Shown one piece after another: positions 52,339 through 61,505 of a DNA stretch of 64,000 nt; position 1 is the stretch's first letter; every line of letters starts with the position of its first letter. The notes beneath the pieces are model-generated. The model was not told the DNA's origin. It ran no database searches and was given only the letters and a program-made list of their open reading frames with translations. A program made the translations under genes and the position numbers. The stretch is from assembly GCA_023443125.1 (NCBI GenBank), contig JAEZVO010000065.1:62001-126000 (forward strand), written 5' to 3'. Source of the DNA: Actinomycetes bacterium (GTDB lineage Bacteria; Actinomycetota; Actinomycetes; Propionibacteriales; Propionibacteriaceae).

Positions 52339-53232
52339 TTAGGTGAAGCGCAGGAGTGCGATGGCGATGATGGCTGCGACGGCGGCCGCGCCCAGCAGGC
52401 CGATGAGCGTCCATTCCCAGCGACGCTGCTTCCTCGGCAGATGCACCATGAGCGCGGTGATCGCGACGCCGCCCAGCAACCCGCCGAGGTGCCCCTCCCA
52501 TGAGACGTTCGGCACCATGAACGTGAGCACCACGTTGAGGCCGAGCCAGATGAGGATGCTCCTGAGCCCTTCCGGGTGACGCTGCTTCAACGCGACGACG
52601 AGGAACGCGCCCATGAGGCCGAAAATGGCGCCAGATGCGCCGAGCGTGCCACCAAAAGGCGCGCTGAAGAGCATCACGAGCGCGCTCGCCGTGATGGCCG
52701 AGAAGAAGTACATCGCGAGGAAGCGGGCGCGACCAAACACCATCTCCACCTGGGGGCCGAGCACCCACAGCGCCATCATGTTGAACATGATGTGCCAGGG
52801 CTGCACGTGGGTGAATGCGCTCGTCAGCACCTGCCAGAATGCGCCAGTGGCGACGCCGGGGATCCACGTCGAACCGTGTCCGGCGCAGCCGGCTGGGTCG
52901 GTCAAGATGATCTGGCTGGAGTCGTAGGGGCAGATGCCGTACGGCGTGAGCGCGAGGTGCTCGATGAGTGGGCTGCTTCCCATGCCGGTTGCCAAGATGG
53001 CCAGCCAGACTGCGACGTTCACGCTGATGAGCACCAGCGACGTGACGTGATTCGGTTGCACGCGACGCGTCTTCAGCCGTGCGTTCGGCTGCGGGTTCGC
53101 GCGCACGCACTCGGGGCAGTGGAAACCGACGGAGCCCTGAATCATGCAGTCCGGGCAAATCGGGCGCTCACAACGCTGGCAGACGATTCGCGCGGCGCGC
53201 TCTGGGTGGCGGTAACAAACTTGGGCGTCCAT
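52339..53232 (-). CDS. Rhomboid-family intramembrane protease with zinc finger
   Basis: A 297-aa membrane serine protease from ATG 53230-53232. The first 45 residues carry a Cys/His zinc finger (CYRHPERAARIVCQRCERP, then CPDC and CPEC). Six transmembrane helices follow. The catalytic serine is in TLGASGAIFGLMGAF near residue 180 and the catalytic histidine in SWEGHLGGLLGGV near 235; HIMFNMMALWVLG supplies the conserved HxxxN helix. The combination of B-box-like zinc finger and rhomboid is typical of actinobacteria. Substrate unknown. Confidence 0.95.
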   Translation of the reverse strand: MDAQVCYRHPERAARIVCQRCERPICPDCMIQGSVGFHCPECVRANPQPNARLKTRRVQPNHVTSLVLISVNVAVWLAILATGMGSSPLIEHLALTPYGICPYDSSQIILTDPAGCAGHGSTWIPGVATGAFWQVLTSAFTHVQPWHIMFNMMALWVLGPQVEMVFGRARFLAMYFFSAITASALVMLFSAPFGGTLGASGAIFGLMGAFLVVALKQRHPEGLRSILIWLGLNVVLTFMVPNVSWEGHLGGLLGGVAITALMVHLPRKQRRWEWTLIGLLGAAAVAAIIAIALLRFT

Positions 53233-53320
53233 CGCCGACAAGTATGCCCCACGCCGACGAGCTCACCTGCCGCGGTTGCGGCGAACGCCGGCGGGTGGAA
53301 CGCGTCGGTACTGTGTTCTC

Positions 53321-54526
53321 ATGATGCATTCACATTCCCATGGCGACGTACAGATTGAGGTGGGCACGAAAGCGAAGGCCTGGCTGATCGGCTTTCTCGT
53401 GCTGCTCGCGGTGCTCACCGTCGCGGGAATCATCTGGCTGTGGCCAACGTCGAGTGAGATGCAGGAAGGCATCCACCATGTGCCCGCAGCCGAAGGGGTG
53501 ATCGAGACCAGCGGGCGCATCACGCGCGTCGAGCCGACGTGTGAGGGGCAGTTCGATACGTCGAGCGGGCAGGTGGCGTGCGTGACGTACGAGATCACGG
53601 TGCTAGGTGGGCCAGACGAGGGGTCGACGCAGCGCGTCGAGGTGACGGGCCCGCAATCGTCGGCGGGGCTCGGCGCGGGCGACGTCGTGCAGGTGTCTCG
53701 CATCGACGCCGCTGACAACGTGTTTTACGCCTACCGCGGCATCGACCGCACGCCCGTGTTCATTGCTCTCGCCGTGCTGTTCGTCATCGCCGTGATCGCG
53801 GTCGCGAGATGGAAGGGGTTCTTCGCGCTCGTCGGGTTGGTGGTTGCGGGGGCGGTGCTCGTGCGGTTCATCATCCCAGGCATTTTGCTGGGGAAACCGG
53901 GCGTGCTCGTGGCGATCGTCGGCTCCACCGCCATCATGTTCGTGGTGCTCTACGTGGCGCACGGCATATCTATCCGTACCTCGACGGCGCTGGCCGGCAC
54001 CATGCTGGGGCTGCTCGTCACTGCGGGGCTCGGTTCCGCCAGCGTGTATCTCGCGAAGCTCACCGGCTTCGCGGAGGAGACGGAGTGGGACCTGCAAAAC
54101 CTTGCGCCGGGCCTCGATTTTCGGCAGTTGCTCATCGCTGGGCTGATCATCGGCGGGTTGGGCGTCCTGAACGACACCACCATCACCCAAGCCTCGGCTG
54201 TGTTCGAGCTACGTGCCGCGGCGCCGACGATGCGTCGTCGGGAGATTTTCTCGTCGGGCATGCGAATCGGGCGCGACCACATCGCGTCGACGATCTACAC
54301 CATCGTGTTCGCCTACGCTGGCAGTGCGCTCGTGGTGATCATGCTCGTCTACTTCACGTCGACGTCGCTGCTGCTCACCATCAATCAGGAGCTGTTCGCG
54401 AGCGAGATTGTGCGCACACTGGGGTCGTCGATCGGGTTGATCTTGTCGGTACCTATCACGACGGGGATCGCCGCCCTGACCGTCGGTCCTGCGCAGCCGG
54501 TGCCTCACGCGGCTGACGGCAGCTAA
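53321..54526 (+). CDS. YibE/F family membrane protein
   Basis: A 401-aa protein from ATG 53321 (the preceding codons are open but less likely). It starts with a His-rich MMHSHSHGD segment, a possible metal-binding site, then a transmembrane helix and an extracellular beta domain (about 50-150). Seven membrane segments follow, with the YibE/F hallmark VLNDTTITQASAVFELRAA near residue 290. Function in the family is not established. The stop overlaps a palindrome that may terminate transcription. Confidence 0.9.
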   Translation: MMHSHSHGDVQIEVGTKAKAWLIGFLVLLAVLTVAGIIWLWPTSSEMQEGIHHVPAAEGVIETSGRITRVEPTCEGQFDTSSGQVACVTYEITVLGGPDEGSTQRVEVTGPQSSAGLGAGDVVQVSRIDAADNVFYAYRGIDRTPVFIALAVLFVIAVIAVARWKGFFALVGLVVAGAVLVRFIIPGILLGKPGVLVAIVGSTAIMFVVLYVAHGISIRTSTALAGTMLGLLVTAGLGSASVYLAKLTGFAEETEWDLQNLAPGLDFRQLLIAGLIIGGLGVLNDTTITQASAVFELRAAAPTMRRREIFSSGMRIGRDHIASTIYTIVFAYAGSALVVIMLVYFTSTSLLLTINQELFASEIVRTLGSSIGLILSVPITTGIAALTVGPAQPVPHAADGS

Positions 54527-54576
54527 TACAACGTGGTTGCAGCCAACTCGGAAGTCGACTGCAACCACGCTGTGTT
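54525..54576. terminator. Convergent-gene palindrome, possible terminator
   Basis: CGTGGTTGCAG (54532-54542) pairs with CTGCAACCACG (54559-54569), extending with two mismatches to 18-bp arms; the loop is 16 nt. It lies between the convergent YibE/F gene and the ABC permease, starting within the former's stop codon. Confidence 0.6.
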
Positions 54577-54593
54577 GCGACGAGGGATAAGTA

Positions 54594-55595
54594 TCAGGCT
54601 GCCGCCAGACGACGACGCTTCTCTTCCGATGCGTTGCGCCGGACGTCAACGAACACCGCCACGATGATGACCGAGCCAATCACCATGAACTGCACATCGG
54701 ACTGAGCGTTCATCAGCGTGAGTCCGTTACGGATGACGGAGATGATCAGCGCACCAATCAGCGTGCCCCAGATCGTGCCCTTACCGCCGGTAAACGAAGC
54801 GCCACCAATGATGCAGGCGGCAATGGCGTCGGTCTCGTAGTTACCGGACATACCCGCCGACGGATTGGCCACGCCCGAACGCCCGACGATCACGATGCCC
54901 GCAAGTGCGGAACAGAAACCGGCCGCTCCATACACGAAGGTAAGCACCCTGTCGGTGTTGATACCGGACAGCCGAGTCGCTTCGGGGTTACCGCCGACTG
55001 CGTAGATAGAACGTCCGAGCGCGGTCCGGTTCAGCAGAAGGTGCACGAACACGAACAGCACCAGCATGGCCAAGAAGGACAGCGGGATGCCATTGAAGCC
55101 GCCGCCCTTAAACAGATCAGCTGACCCAAGGAAGGTGACGCCTTCGTCGAATCCGGAAATCGTTCTTGTAGCGAGCAGGTAGAGCGCCAAGCCTGCAAGC
55201 ACATACTTCATACCCAGTGTGGAAACGAAGGGGTGAGGAAGCTTGAGCTTGGTGAGCAGCAGGCCGTTGACTACACCCACCAGGGTTCCAACCAGCAGAG
55301 CGGTCAGCAGCAGCACAATCGGGTTCGAGATGCCGAATGTCACCATGAGGAACGCCATGGCACATGCGCTCAGAATGGCATTCGTACCAACGGACAAGTC
55401 GATGCCCGCTGTAATGAGCGTCAACAGCATGCCCGTCGCCAGAAAACCGTTCACGGCGGTCTGGCGAAGAATGTTCATACTGTTGTTCACCGTGGCGAAC
55501 TGTGGCGTGAGCAACGACATGATGATGATCAGAATCGCCAATGCCAGCAGCGGCGCCAATTTTTCGAGGAACTTCACAGCCTTGCTCTTGTTCAC
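54594..55595 (-). CDS. Sugar/polyol ABC permease (RbsC type)
   Basis: A 333-aa permease from GTG 55593-55595, which overlaps the ATPase stop (GTGA) and has AAAGG 8 nt upstream. Signature LLTLITAGIDLSVGTNAILS lies near residue 60 and IAACIIGGASFTGGKGTIWGT near 255. There is only one permease gene here, so it would act as a homodimer as in ribose-type importers. The other subunits are encoded directly upstream. Confidence 0.92.
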   Translation of the reverse strand: MNKSKAVKFLEKLAPLLALAILIIIMSLLTPQFATVNNSMNILRQTAVNGFLATGMLLTLITAGIDLSVGTNAILSACAMAFLMVTFGISNPIVLLLTALLVGTLVGVVNGLLLTKLKLPHPFVSTLGMKYVLAGLALYLLATRTISGFDEGVTFLGSADLFKGGGFNGIPLSFLAMLVLFVFVHLLLNRTALGRSIYAVGGNPEATRLSGINTDRVLTFVYGAAGFCSALAGIVIVGRSGVANPSAGMSGNYETDAIAACIIGGASFTGGKGTIWGTLIGALIISVIRNGLTLMNAQSDVQFMVIGSVIIVAVFVDVRRNASEEKRRRLAAA

Positions 55596-57094
55596 AGTTC
55601 TTGCCTTTCTCCCCAAGCCGCTTTCATGATGTCGTCTTCGTTGAAATCAGGATCATCTCGGTCGATCTCCGCCATTACCTCGCCTCCGCGCATCACGACC
55701 ACGCGATCGCTCATGCCTAAGACTTCCGGAAGCTCAGAAGAGACCATGATGATGCACTTACCTTCGGCTGCAAGGGCATTCATAATGTTGTACACCTCGA
55801 CTTTGGCACCGACGTCGATCCCTCGCGTCGGCTCATCGAAGAGGTAGATATTCGACACCGAATTGATCCACTTGCCGATGACCACCTTCTGCTGGTTGCC
55901 GCCGCTGAGTTTCCCGACGAAGTTCTGTGCATCCGGTGTCTTGATGCGCAGCGACTCGATGCTCTTTTGGCTCATATCCCGAACTTTTCGAGCATGGAGC
56001 CAGCCCGCGCTGGTGACGTGCTTGAAGGCCGAGAGGATCAGGTTGTCGGCAATGGGCTGATTCAGCACCAGGCCCTGTCCCTTACGGTCCTCAGTCACAT
56101 ACGCAATTCCTCGACGAACTGCGTCGCGGGGGCTCGTGATACGGACTTTCTTCCCGTCAACGAACACTTCTCCAGAGTCGATGGGGAGGTCGCCAAAGAT
56201 TGCCCGCATCGTCTCCGTGCGCCCGGCGCCAACCAGGCCGGCAAAACCGAGAATCTCGCCGTAGCGGGCTTGGAAGCTGACGTCCTTGATCTTGCCGACT
56301 GACGTCACGTTACGGAACTCAAGTGCAACCTCGCCGGGCTGCGTGTCTTGCTTCGGGAACTGGTTCTCTACGCTTCGCCCAACCATGGCACGGATAAGCT
56401 TGTCGTTATCCATGTTTTCAATGTCCTCGGTGACGATATGTTCACCGTCTCGCATCACAGTGACACGGTCGCAAAGCTCGAAGAGTTCCTCCAACTTGTG
56501 CGAGACGAAGAGGATGGCAACACCTTGTTCACGAAGCTGGCGGACAACTCGCATGAGTTGCTCCACCTCGGTTTCACCTAGGCTCGACGTCGGCTCGTCC
56601 ATGATGATGAGCTTGGCGTTCTTGAGGAGCGCCCTTGCGATCTCCACCATCTGGAGCACGCCCATGCCGAAGATGGCTGCTTCTTTCGTCACGTCGACGT
56701 TGATGCCCATGGAAGACAGCAGCTCGGTGGCTTTGGCATCCATAGCCTTGTAGTCAAGAAGCCCGCTCTTGGTCTTGATCGTCTGGTTGAGAAAGATGTT
56801 GTCTGTGAGTGAGAGCTGTCGGACGATGTTGAGCTCTTGGTAGACGCAGGCGATTCCAGCGTCTTGTGAGTCCTGAGGAGAGGTAAAACGCTGTTGCTGC
56901 CCGTCGACGAAGATCTCACCTTCTTCGGGAATGTAGACGCCAGTCAGCACCTTGATGAGCGTGGACTTTCCCGCCCCATTCTCACCGATCAGGCCGTGTA
57001 CTTGACCTGGTTCAATCTGGATACCCATGCTCCGCAGAGCGACGACGCCCGGGAATTTCTTGGTCACGCCCTTGAGCTCGACCACTGGAGACAC
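55592..57094 (-). CDS. Sugar/polyol ABC ATPase (RbsA type)
   Basis: A 500-aa two-domain ATPase. GTG 57092-57094 lies 5 nt after AGGAGG and is preferred over upstream in-frame alternatives. Walker A GENGAGKSTLIKVL near residue 40, LIIMDEPTSSLGETEVEQLM, LSGGNQQKVVIGKW and LFDEPTRGIDVGAK are all present; the second half has the usual degenerate P-loop GLVGAGRTETMR. It drives the permease encoded next to it. Confidence 0.93.
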   Translation of the reverse strand: MSPVVELKGVTKKFPGVVALRSMGIQIEPGQVHGLIGENGAGKSTLIKVLTGVYIPEEGEIFVDGQQQRFTSPQDSQDAGIACVYQELNIVRQLSLTDNIFLNQTIKTKSGLLDYKAMDAKATELLSSMGINVDVTKEAAIFGMGVLQMVEIARALLKNAKLIIMDEPTSSLGETEVEQLMRVVRQLREQGVAILFVSHKLEELFELCDRVTVMRDGEHIVTEDIENMDNDKLIRAMVGRSVENQFPKQDTQPGEVALEFRNVTSVGKIKDVSFQARYGEILGFAGLVGAGRTETMRAIFGDLPIDSGEVFVDGKKVRITSPRDAVRRGIAYVTEDRKGQGLVLNQPIADNLILSAFKHVTSAGWLHARKVRDMSQKSIESLRIKTPDAQNFVGKLSGGNQQKVVIGKWINSVSNIYLFDEPTRGIDVGAKVEVYNIMNALAAEGKCIIMVSSELPEVLGMSDRVVVMRGGEVMAEIDRDDPDFNEDDIMKAAWGERQEL

Positions 57095-57177
57095 GATCTC
57101 CTCCTTCGTTACGGTTGCCGTGCTGAGGCACGGAGCAGGCAAACCCATGCGCCGTGCCTCAGCGACTCATTCGGCGG

Positions 57178-58155
57178 TCACTTCTCGCCGAGCTGTTCCT
57201 TCAGCTTTCCGAGATATTCTTCGGCGTTGTCCTTGGTAACGACGGTCGAACCGGTGTCGATGAACTCTTCGAGCTTCTCACCCTTTGCGGCCTTCACCGC
57301 TGCTTCAACAGCCTTGTAGCCCATGCCGTAGGGGTCCTGAGCGACGGTGCCAGCAACGTTCCCGTCGATCACGTTCTGCACGCCTGCCTGGATGCCATCG
57401 AACCCGAAGATGACCATGTCATCACGTCCGGCAGCCTTAGCGGCCTTCGCAGCGCCGGAGGCCATCTCGTCATTGTTCGCCACGACGACCTTGAGGTCCG
57501 GGTTGCTCGTCAAAATGTTTTCCATGAGCGACGCGGCCTTGTCAGCCAAGCCTTCGCCGTACTGCTTCACGACAGTCTCTACGCCGCCTTCCTTGAGGCC
57601 AGCGATGAATCCAGCCTCACGGGCGTCGCTGGTGGTGTTGCCCTGAACGCCACCAATCCATGCTGCCTTGGCGCCCTCGCCAGCAACCTTTGCTGCTTCA
57701 ACGCCACCAGACTTCGCAGCGGGCTCATTACCCGTGCCAATGTACGAGAGTTTCTTGTCGTAATCCGCGTCAGTGTCGACGAAGAGAATCGGCTTCTCGG
57801 TGCCACCCAACACAGACACAACAGAGTCAGGCTGGAGCGGCGAAATGACCAAGGCCTGGATGGAGTTGTCGGCCAGCATGGTCTCGATCATGTTGTTCTG
57901 CTCGTCGTAGGCCGTCTCGGAAGCCGGGCCCTGCAACTGCACGGTGACGTCTAGGTCCTTCTCAGCTGCCTTCACGCCAGCTGCGACGTAGCTCCAGTAC
58001 TCACTCGACAAAGTCTTGAGGATCACTCCGACTTTGACTTTGTCCCCATTCGCAGCGCCTGTCGAGCCCCCTGCATCGGAATCTCCAGCTCCCATGCTGC
58101 AGGCCGTCAGTGCAAGAGCAACAGCGGAAGCCGCTGCTAGGAAGGTCTTCTTCAT
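57178..58155 (-). CDS. Sugar/polyol-binding lipoprotein
   Basis: A 325-aa type I periplasmic-binding-protein-like lipoprotein with a signal ending in LTACS (Cys near 19) and a Ser/Gly/Asp linker. The body resembles ribose/inositol-type binding proteins: VKVGVILKTLSSEYWSYVAA near 42, VISPLQPDSVVSVL, NNDEMASGAAKAAKAAG and GFDGIQAGVQNVIDGNVAGT. Substrate is not certain; the linked IolG- and isomerase-like genes favour inositol or a related polyol. It has its own promoter. Confidence 0.9.
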   Translation of the reverse strand: MKKTFLAAASAVALALTACSMGAGDSDAGGSTGAANGDKVKVGVILKTLSSEYWSYVAAGVKAAEKDLDVTVQLQGPASETAYDEQNNMIETMLADNSIQALVISPLQPDSVVSVLGGTEKPILFVDTDADYDKKLSYIGTGNEPAAKSGGVEAAKVAGEGAKAAWIGGVQGNTTSDAREAGFIAGLKEGGVETVVKQYGEGLADKAASLMENILTSNPDLKVVVANNDEMASGAAKAAKAAGRDDMVIFGFDGIQAGVQNVIDGNVAGTVAQDPYGMGYKAVEAAVKAAKGEKLEEFIDTGSTVVTKDNAEEYLGKLKEQLGEK

Positions 58156-58227
58156 GGTTCCTCCATTGGATCCTGTTGTCCGGGCCCGTCTCTGTTGACG
58201 AGTTCTTACCCTCGCGACATGCAGGGA

Positions 58228-58256
58228 GTGTAACCAGGGGAAAAGCTTTATGTCAA
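58228..58256 (-). promoter_or_regulatory. Promoter of the binding-protein gene
   Basis: Minus-strand consensus TTGACA (58251-58256) and TTACAC (58228-58233) are 17 bp apart, about 75 bp upstream of the start codon. Confidence 0.65.
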
Positions 58257-58345
58257 TACAAAGTGCAGCGACGTTTCCGCGTTGATGATCTGGATGTATC
58301 CCTGCTGCTCAGGATGCAGCCCTGGAACCTAAGATGAGTGCTCGT

Positions 58346-59371
58346 TCAGCTCTCATCCGACGAGTAGAACTCCGGCTTCTCCCCCGCATCCACAGCTACT
58401 TCACGCCCTGAGCGAAGCGCCTCCACACCAGCTTCACACGCCAGCGCGACGCGATACCCGTCCCAAGCGGTCGGACCATCCACGAGCCGACCATCGCGCA
58501 CCGCATCGACCCACTGCTGAACCTCGGTGTCAAACGCTTGATGGAATCGTGTGTCGTAGTACTCGTGTTCGGCAATAGTGCAGCGGGCGTCGCTCCAGAC
58601 TTCCATGCCGGAAGGCTGGCCGATGCGGGCCACCCCACGCTCAAACACGGCTTCTGTAGTCACTTGGTAGCCAAACTGGGCTGAGACATTCATCTCAACG
58701 TCGATGAGCACCCCGTTTTCAAGCTCGATGAGCACCAAGATGGGATCGTGCAGATGAGCGAGAGTGAGGGAGTTTCGGCGTCCCTGGCGTACTGCAACCG
58801 AAGTGATCGGTGAGCCCGCCAACCAGCTCAGGACGTCGAATTCATGGACCACCGAATCGTCGATGAGATTCTGCTGCGTGTAGTGCGGGTTCGTCGGACG
58901 AGCATTGCGGTGGGCTGCGTGCACCATGAGCAACTCCCCTTGCTGGCCCGATTCTACGAGGTCTCGAAGAGCGCGATACTCGGCGTCGAACCGTCGCATG
59001 AATCCCACCTGGATATGAGGACGGTCCAAGCGTTGCTCTGCGGCAAGCACTTCCTCTGCGGAGACGGAGTCGGGTGTCAAAGGCTTCTCAGTGAACGCCG
59101 GAAGCCCGAGATCGAGCGCTTGGAGCAACGCCTCCTTGTGGGCGAACCCAGGAGAGCAGAGCATCAGGGCATCGATGCCCTCACCAGATGCCAATTCCTC
59201 GAGGTCTCTTGCAGCGCGCACGCCAAACTCTTGCCCCACCTGTTCGGCGCGGGCCGCGTCATAATCAGCGACTGCCGACAGCACCGCCCCATTGATGCGT
59301 TGCGAAATCCGTCGGGCATGGTCGAGGCCAATCGAGCCAACACCCAAGATGCCAATCCGCACGTCTTCCAT
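58346..59371 (-). CDS. Inositol 2-dehydrogenase-like oxidoreductase
   Basis: A 341-aa Gfo/Idh/MocA dehydrogenase from ATG 59369-59371, with AGGAG 5 nt upstream. The Rossmann motif is RIGILGVGSIGLDHARRI (residues 5-22), the active-site lysine lies in LPAFTEKPLTPDS near 95, and the conserved DxxxH motif in DDSVVHEFDVLSWLAG near 170. These features and the YDTRFHQAF end resemble IolG-type enzymes that oxidise myo-inositol at C2. Adjacent isomerase-like and importer genes support polyol catabolism, though the substrate is not proven by sequence. Confidence 0.82.
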   Translation of the reverse strand: MEDVRIGILGVGSIGLDHARRISQRINGAVLSAVADYDAARAEQVGQEFGVRAARDLEELASGEGIDALMLCSPGFAHKEALLQALDLGLPAFTEKPLTPDSVSAEEVLAAEQRLDRPHIQVGFMRRFDAEYRALRDLVESGQQGELLMVHAAHRNARPTNPHYTQQNLIDDSVVHEFDVLSWLAGSPITSVAVRQGRRNSLTLAHLHDPILVLIELENGVLIDVEMNVSAQFGYQVTTEAVFERGVARIGQPSGMEVWSDARCTIAEHEYYDTRFHQAFDTEVQQWVDAVRDGRLVDGPTAWDGYRVALACEAGVEALRSGREVAVDAGEKPEFYSSDES

Positions 59372-59444
59372 GACCACTCCTGACCTTATGCAGCATGCAC
59401 TAGCCTATTGTTACGGAATTGTTAGTACAAGGAGGTTCACCGGC

Positions 59445-60413
59445 ATGAAATTGGGCATTCTGACTGATGCGTTAGCGAAGCGCTCGCTGCGTGAGGTCGT
59501 CGACTTTGCGGCTGGGTTGAACCTCGACGGAATCGAACTCACAACAGGAAACTGGTCGCAGGCACCCCACCTCCGCCTCGATGAGCTCCTGTCTGATACG
59601 CGTGCTCGCACTAATCTCCTGCAGCTCCTCGACGAAGGAGGACTCGAGCTGCTCGCTTTGAACGCCAACGGCAATCCACTGCACCCAGTTGAGGGCGCCG
59701 CTCACGACGACGTGGTGCGTAAGACCATGCGTCTAGCCTCCGAACTCGGGGTTCGCACGGTGGTGGTGATGTCCGGCCTCCCAGCTGGCGCTCCCGGCGA
59801 CAGCACCCCCAACTGGATCACCTCGTCTTGGCCCCCAGAGGCGGTGGCGATACATGAGTACCAGTGGAAGAGCGTCGCTATCCCCTACTGGGAGTCGCTC
59901 GCCGAGGAGGCTGGACGCCTCGGCGTCCAGCTCGCCGTCGAAATGCATGGCCGCCAGCTCGTCTACAACGTCAGCTCGTATCAGCAACTGAAAACGGCGG
60001 TGGATTCTCCATCGATCGGAGCGAACCTCGACCCTTCGCACCTGATGTGGCAGGGCTGCGATATCCCATCCGTGATTCAAGAGCTTGGCAAGGAGATCAT
60101 CCATGTCCATGCGAAGGACGTACGAATTGAGCGGCGCCGAAGCAACGTGAACGGTGTGCTCGATCCGCTACCCCCAGCGGCGGCCTCGCAGCGAGCCTGG
60201 ACCTACGTCACGCTGGGCAATGGGCACGCTGACGGAGCGGAGTTTTGGCGAGACTTCGTCTACACGTTGCGTACCGTCGGATACGAGGGTCCGCTCAGTA
60301 TCGAGCACGAGGATGTGCTGGTAAGCGGCGAAGAGGGAGTCAAACGGTCGGTAGAGATCCTCAGCCAGACGCTCTTCCATCAAGCACCCGACTGGGTTCC
60401 TGCAGACGTATAG
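59445..60413 (+). CDS. Sugar-phosphate isomerase/epimerase-like protein
   Basis: A 322-aa TIM-barrel protein of the AP-endonuclease-2 / xylose-isomerase-like superfamily (IolE/IolH/IolI group). Start ATG 59445 follows GGAGG 10 nt upstream. Metal-site candidates are GIELTTGNW (first Glu), VQLAVEMHGRQLVYNV (Glu/His), NLDPSHLMWQG (Asp/His) and GPLSIEHEDVLVS (Glu). Within inositol pathways such proteins dehydrate or isomerise inosose. It is transcribed divergently from the IolG-like gene with 73 bp between, where a shared operator is likely. Confidence 0.85.
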   Translation: MKLGILTDALAKRSLREVVDFAAGLNLDGIELTTGNWSQAPHLRLDELLSDTRARTNLLQLLDEGGLELLALNANGNPLHPVEGAAHDDVVRKTMRLASELGVRTVVVMSGLPAGAPGDSTPNWITSSWPPEAVAIHEYQWKSVAIPYWESLAEEAGRLGVQLAVEMHGRQLVYNVSSYQQLKTAVDSPSIGANLDPSHLMWQGCDIPSVIQELGKEIIHVHAKDVRIERRRSNVNGVLDPLPPAAASQRAWTYVTLGNGHADGAEFWRDFVYTLRTVGYEGPLSIEHEDVLVSGEEGVKRSVEILSQTLFHQAPDWVPADV

Positions 60414-60423
60414 GGGACTTACT

Positions 60424-60690
60424 TCAGGACGCTTCGACGTCCCAGCCTTCGAGGTCGACGGCGAGGCGCACTGCGTCGCGGATGCGGGGGCCGTGGTCTA
60501 CCCAGCTATGCGGCGACGCCAGGGTGGCGAGGACGCCTTCATCGACGATTTCGAGCCCGCTCAATACGCGGTACTCCAGCAGGGGTCCGACGGTGCCCGG
60601 CGCTGCGGTGACGTGCCCGGATGGGAGGTGGGCGACGTCGGTGACGAACAACACGCTGCGGGAGTCGCCGTCGATGGGCTTGGGTGTCAC
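60424..60690 (-). CDS. Small protein following the SMR pair
   Basis: An 88-aa product from GTG 60688-60690, which overlaps the stop region of the SMR gene; a start at 60705 is also open. Its composition (SVLFVTDVAHLPSGHVTA; VLATLASPHSWVDHGPRIR) looks like a folded soluble domain with no membrane helix. No family recognised. The coupled position suggests co-expression with the exporter. Confidence 0.45.
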   Translation of the reverse strand: MTPKPIDGDSRSVLFVTDVAHLPSGHVTAAPGTVGPLLEYRVLSGLEIVDEGVLATLASPHSWVDHGPRIRDAVRLAVDLEGWDVEAS

Positions 60691-60691
60691 T

Positions 60692-61042
60692 TCACGCCTC
60701 GGCACCGGTGACCTCCTGTTCAGGTTTGTCGAGCAGTTTCAATCCGATGACGCACCCGACGATACCGGCCAGAAACAGACACTTCAGCCACGACAGTTCC
60801 TCGGCTCCGGTGGCCGACGCGTATATGACGGTGAGCACGGTACCTACGCTCGTCCACACTGCGTACGCGGTGCCGGTGGGGATGCGTCGCATCGCGATCG
60901 CGAGGCCGACGCTCGACAACGTCGTGGCGACGAGGAACAGCAGCGTCGGGGCGAGGAGGGTGAACCCTCGCGACGCGGCGAGCGCGTTCGCCCACACGGC
61001 CTCGAGCACCGCGCTGACAAGCAGAATTGCCCAGTGCTTCAC
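60692..61042 (-). CDS. SMR-family efflux subunit B
   Basis: A 116-aa four-helix small multidrug resistance protein from GTG 61040-61042, overlapping the partner's stop (GTGA). The essential glutamate lies in LLVSAVLEAVWANALAASRG and RRIPTGTAYAVWTSVG holds the conserved GTAYAVW. It has a short charged C-terminal extension. Paired SMR genes form asymmetric heterodimers, for example YkkCD- or SugE/Gdx-type exporters of quaternary amines or guanidinium. Confidence 0.9.
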   Translation of the reverse strand: MKHWAILLVSAVLEAVWANALAASRGFTLLAPTLLFLVATTLSSVGLAIAMRRIPTGTAYAVWTSVGTVLTVIYASATGAEELSWLKCLFLAGIVGCVIGLKLLDKPEQEVTGAEA

Positions 61043-61353
61043 GCGACCACCTTCAACCCAACGACGCAGCTGATGATGCCCACGATGAGCAGCACCTTGG
61101 CGAGGCTGACGGGTTCGGTGCCGCGCAACATGGCCCAGGCGACGGTGAGTGTCGCGCCAGTGGCGGTCCACACCGCATAGGCCGTGCCGGTGGGCAAGGC
61201 CTCCAGCGCGATTCCTAGCCCGACGAGCGAAAGCACCGCGCCAATGAAGAACACGACGGTGGGCTTCCACCGTCGGAACCCATCCGACGCGGCAAGCGCC
61301 GACGCCCACACCGCCTCAAGCACGCCCGAGGCCAACAAGATCACCCAGCTCAT
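61039..61353 (-). CDS. SMR-family efflux subunit A
   Basis: A 104-aa four-helix protein from ATG 61351-61353. The transport glutamate is in LLASGVLEAVWASALAASDG and the third helix holds ALPTGTAYAVWTATGA. Sequence resembles SugE/Gdx-type proteins, so guanidinium or quaternary ammonium compounds are candidate substrates. It is co-translated with the next SMR gene. I saw no guanidine riboswitch upstream. Confidence 0.9.
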   Translation of the reverse strand: MSWVILLASGVLEAVWASALAASDGFRRWKPTVVFFIGAVLSLVGLGIALEALPTGTAYAVWTATGATLTVAWAMLRGTEPVSLAKVLLIVGIISCVVGLKVVA

Positions 61354-61505
61354 GCCACTTCCCAATGTTGGTTCGATTGCGGTTGGCCAGTCTTGTCTTC
61401 ACCCGGTACTGATCCGTCGTCGGGGGCGCACGGCCACCCATACCCTAGCAACGTGACTTCGGCGGCTGGCTACGCTGGAGGCACGACCTGCGAAAGGACA
61501 ACCTC

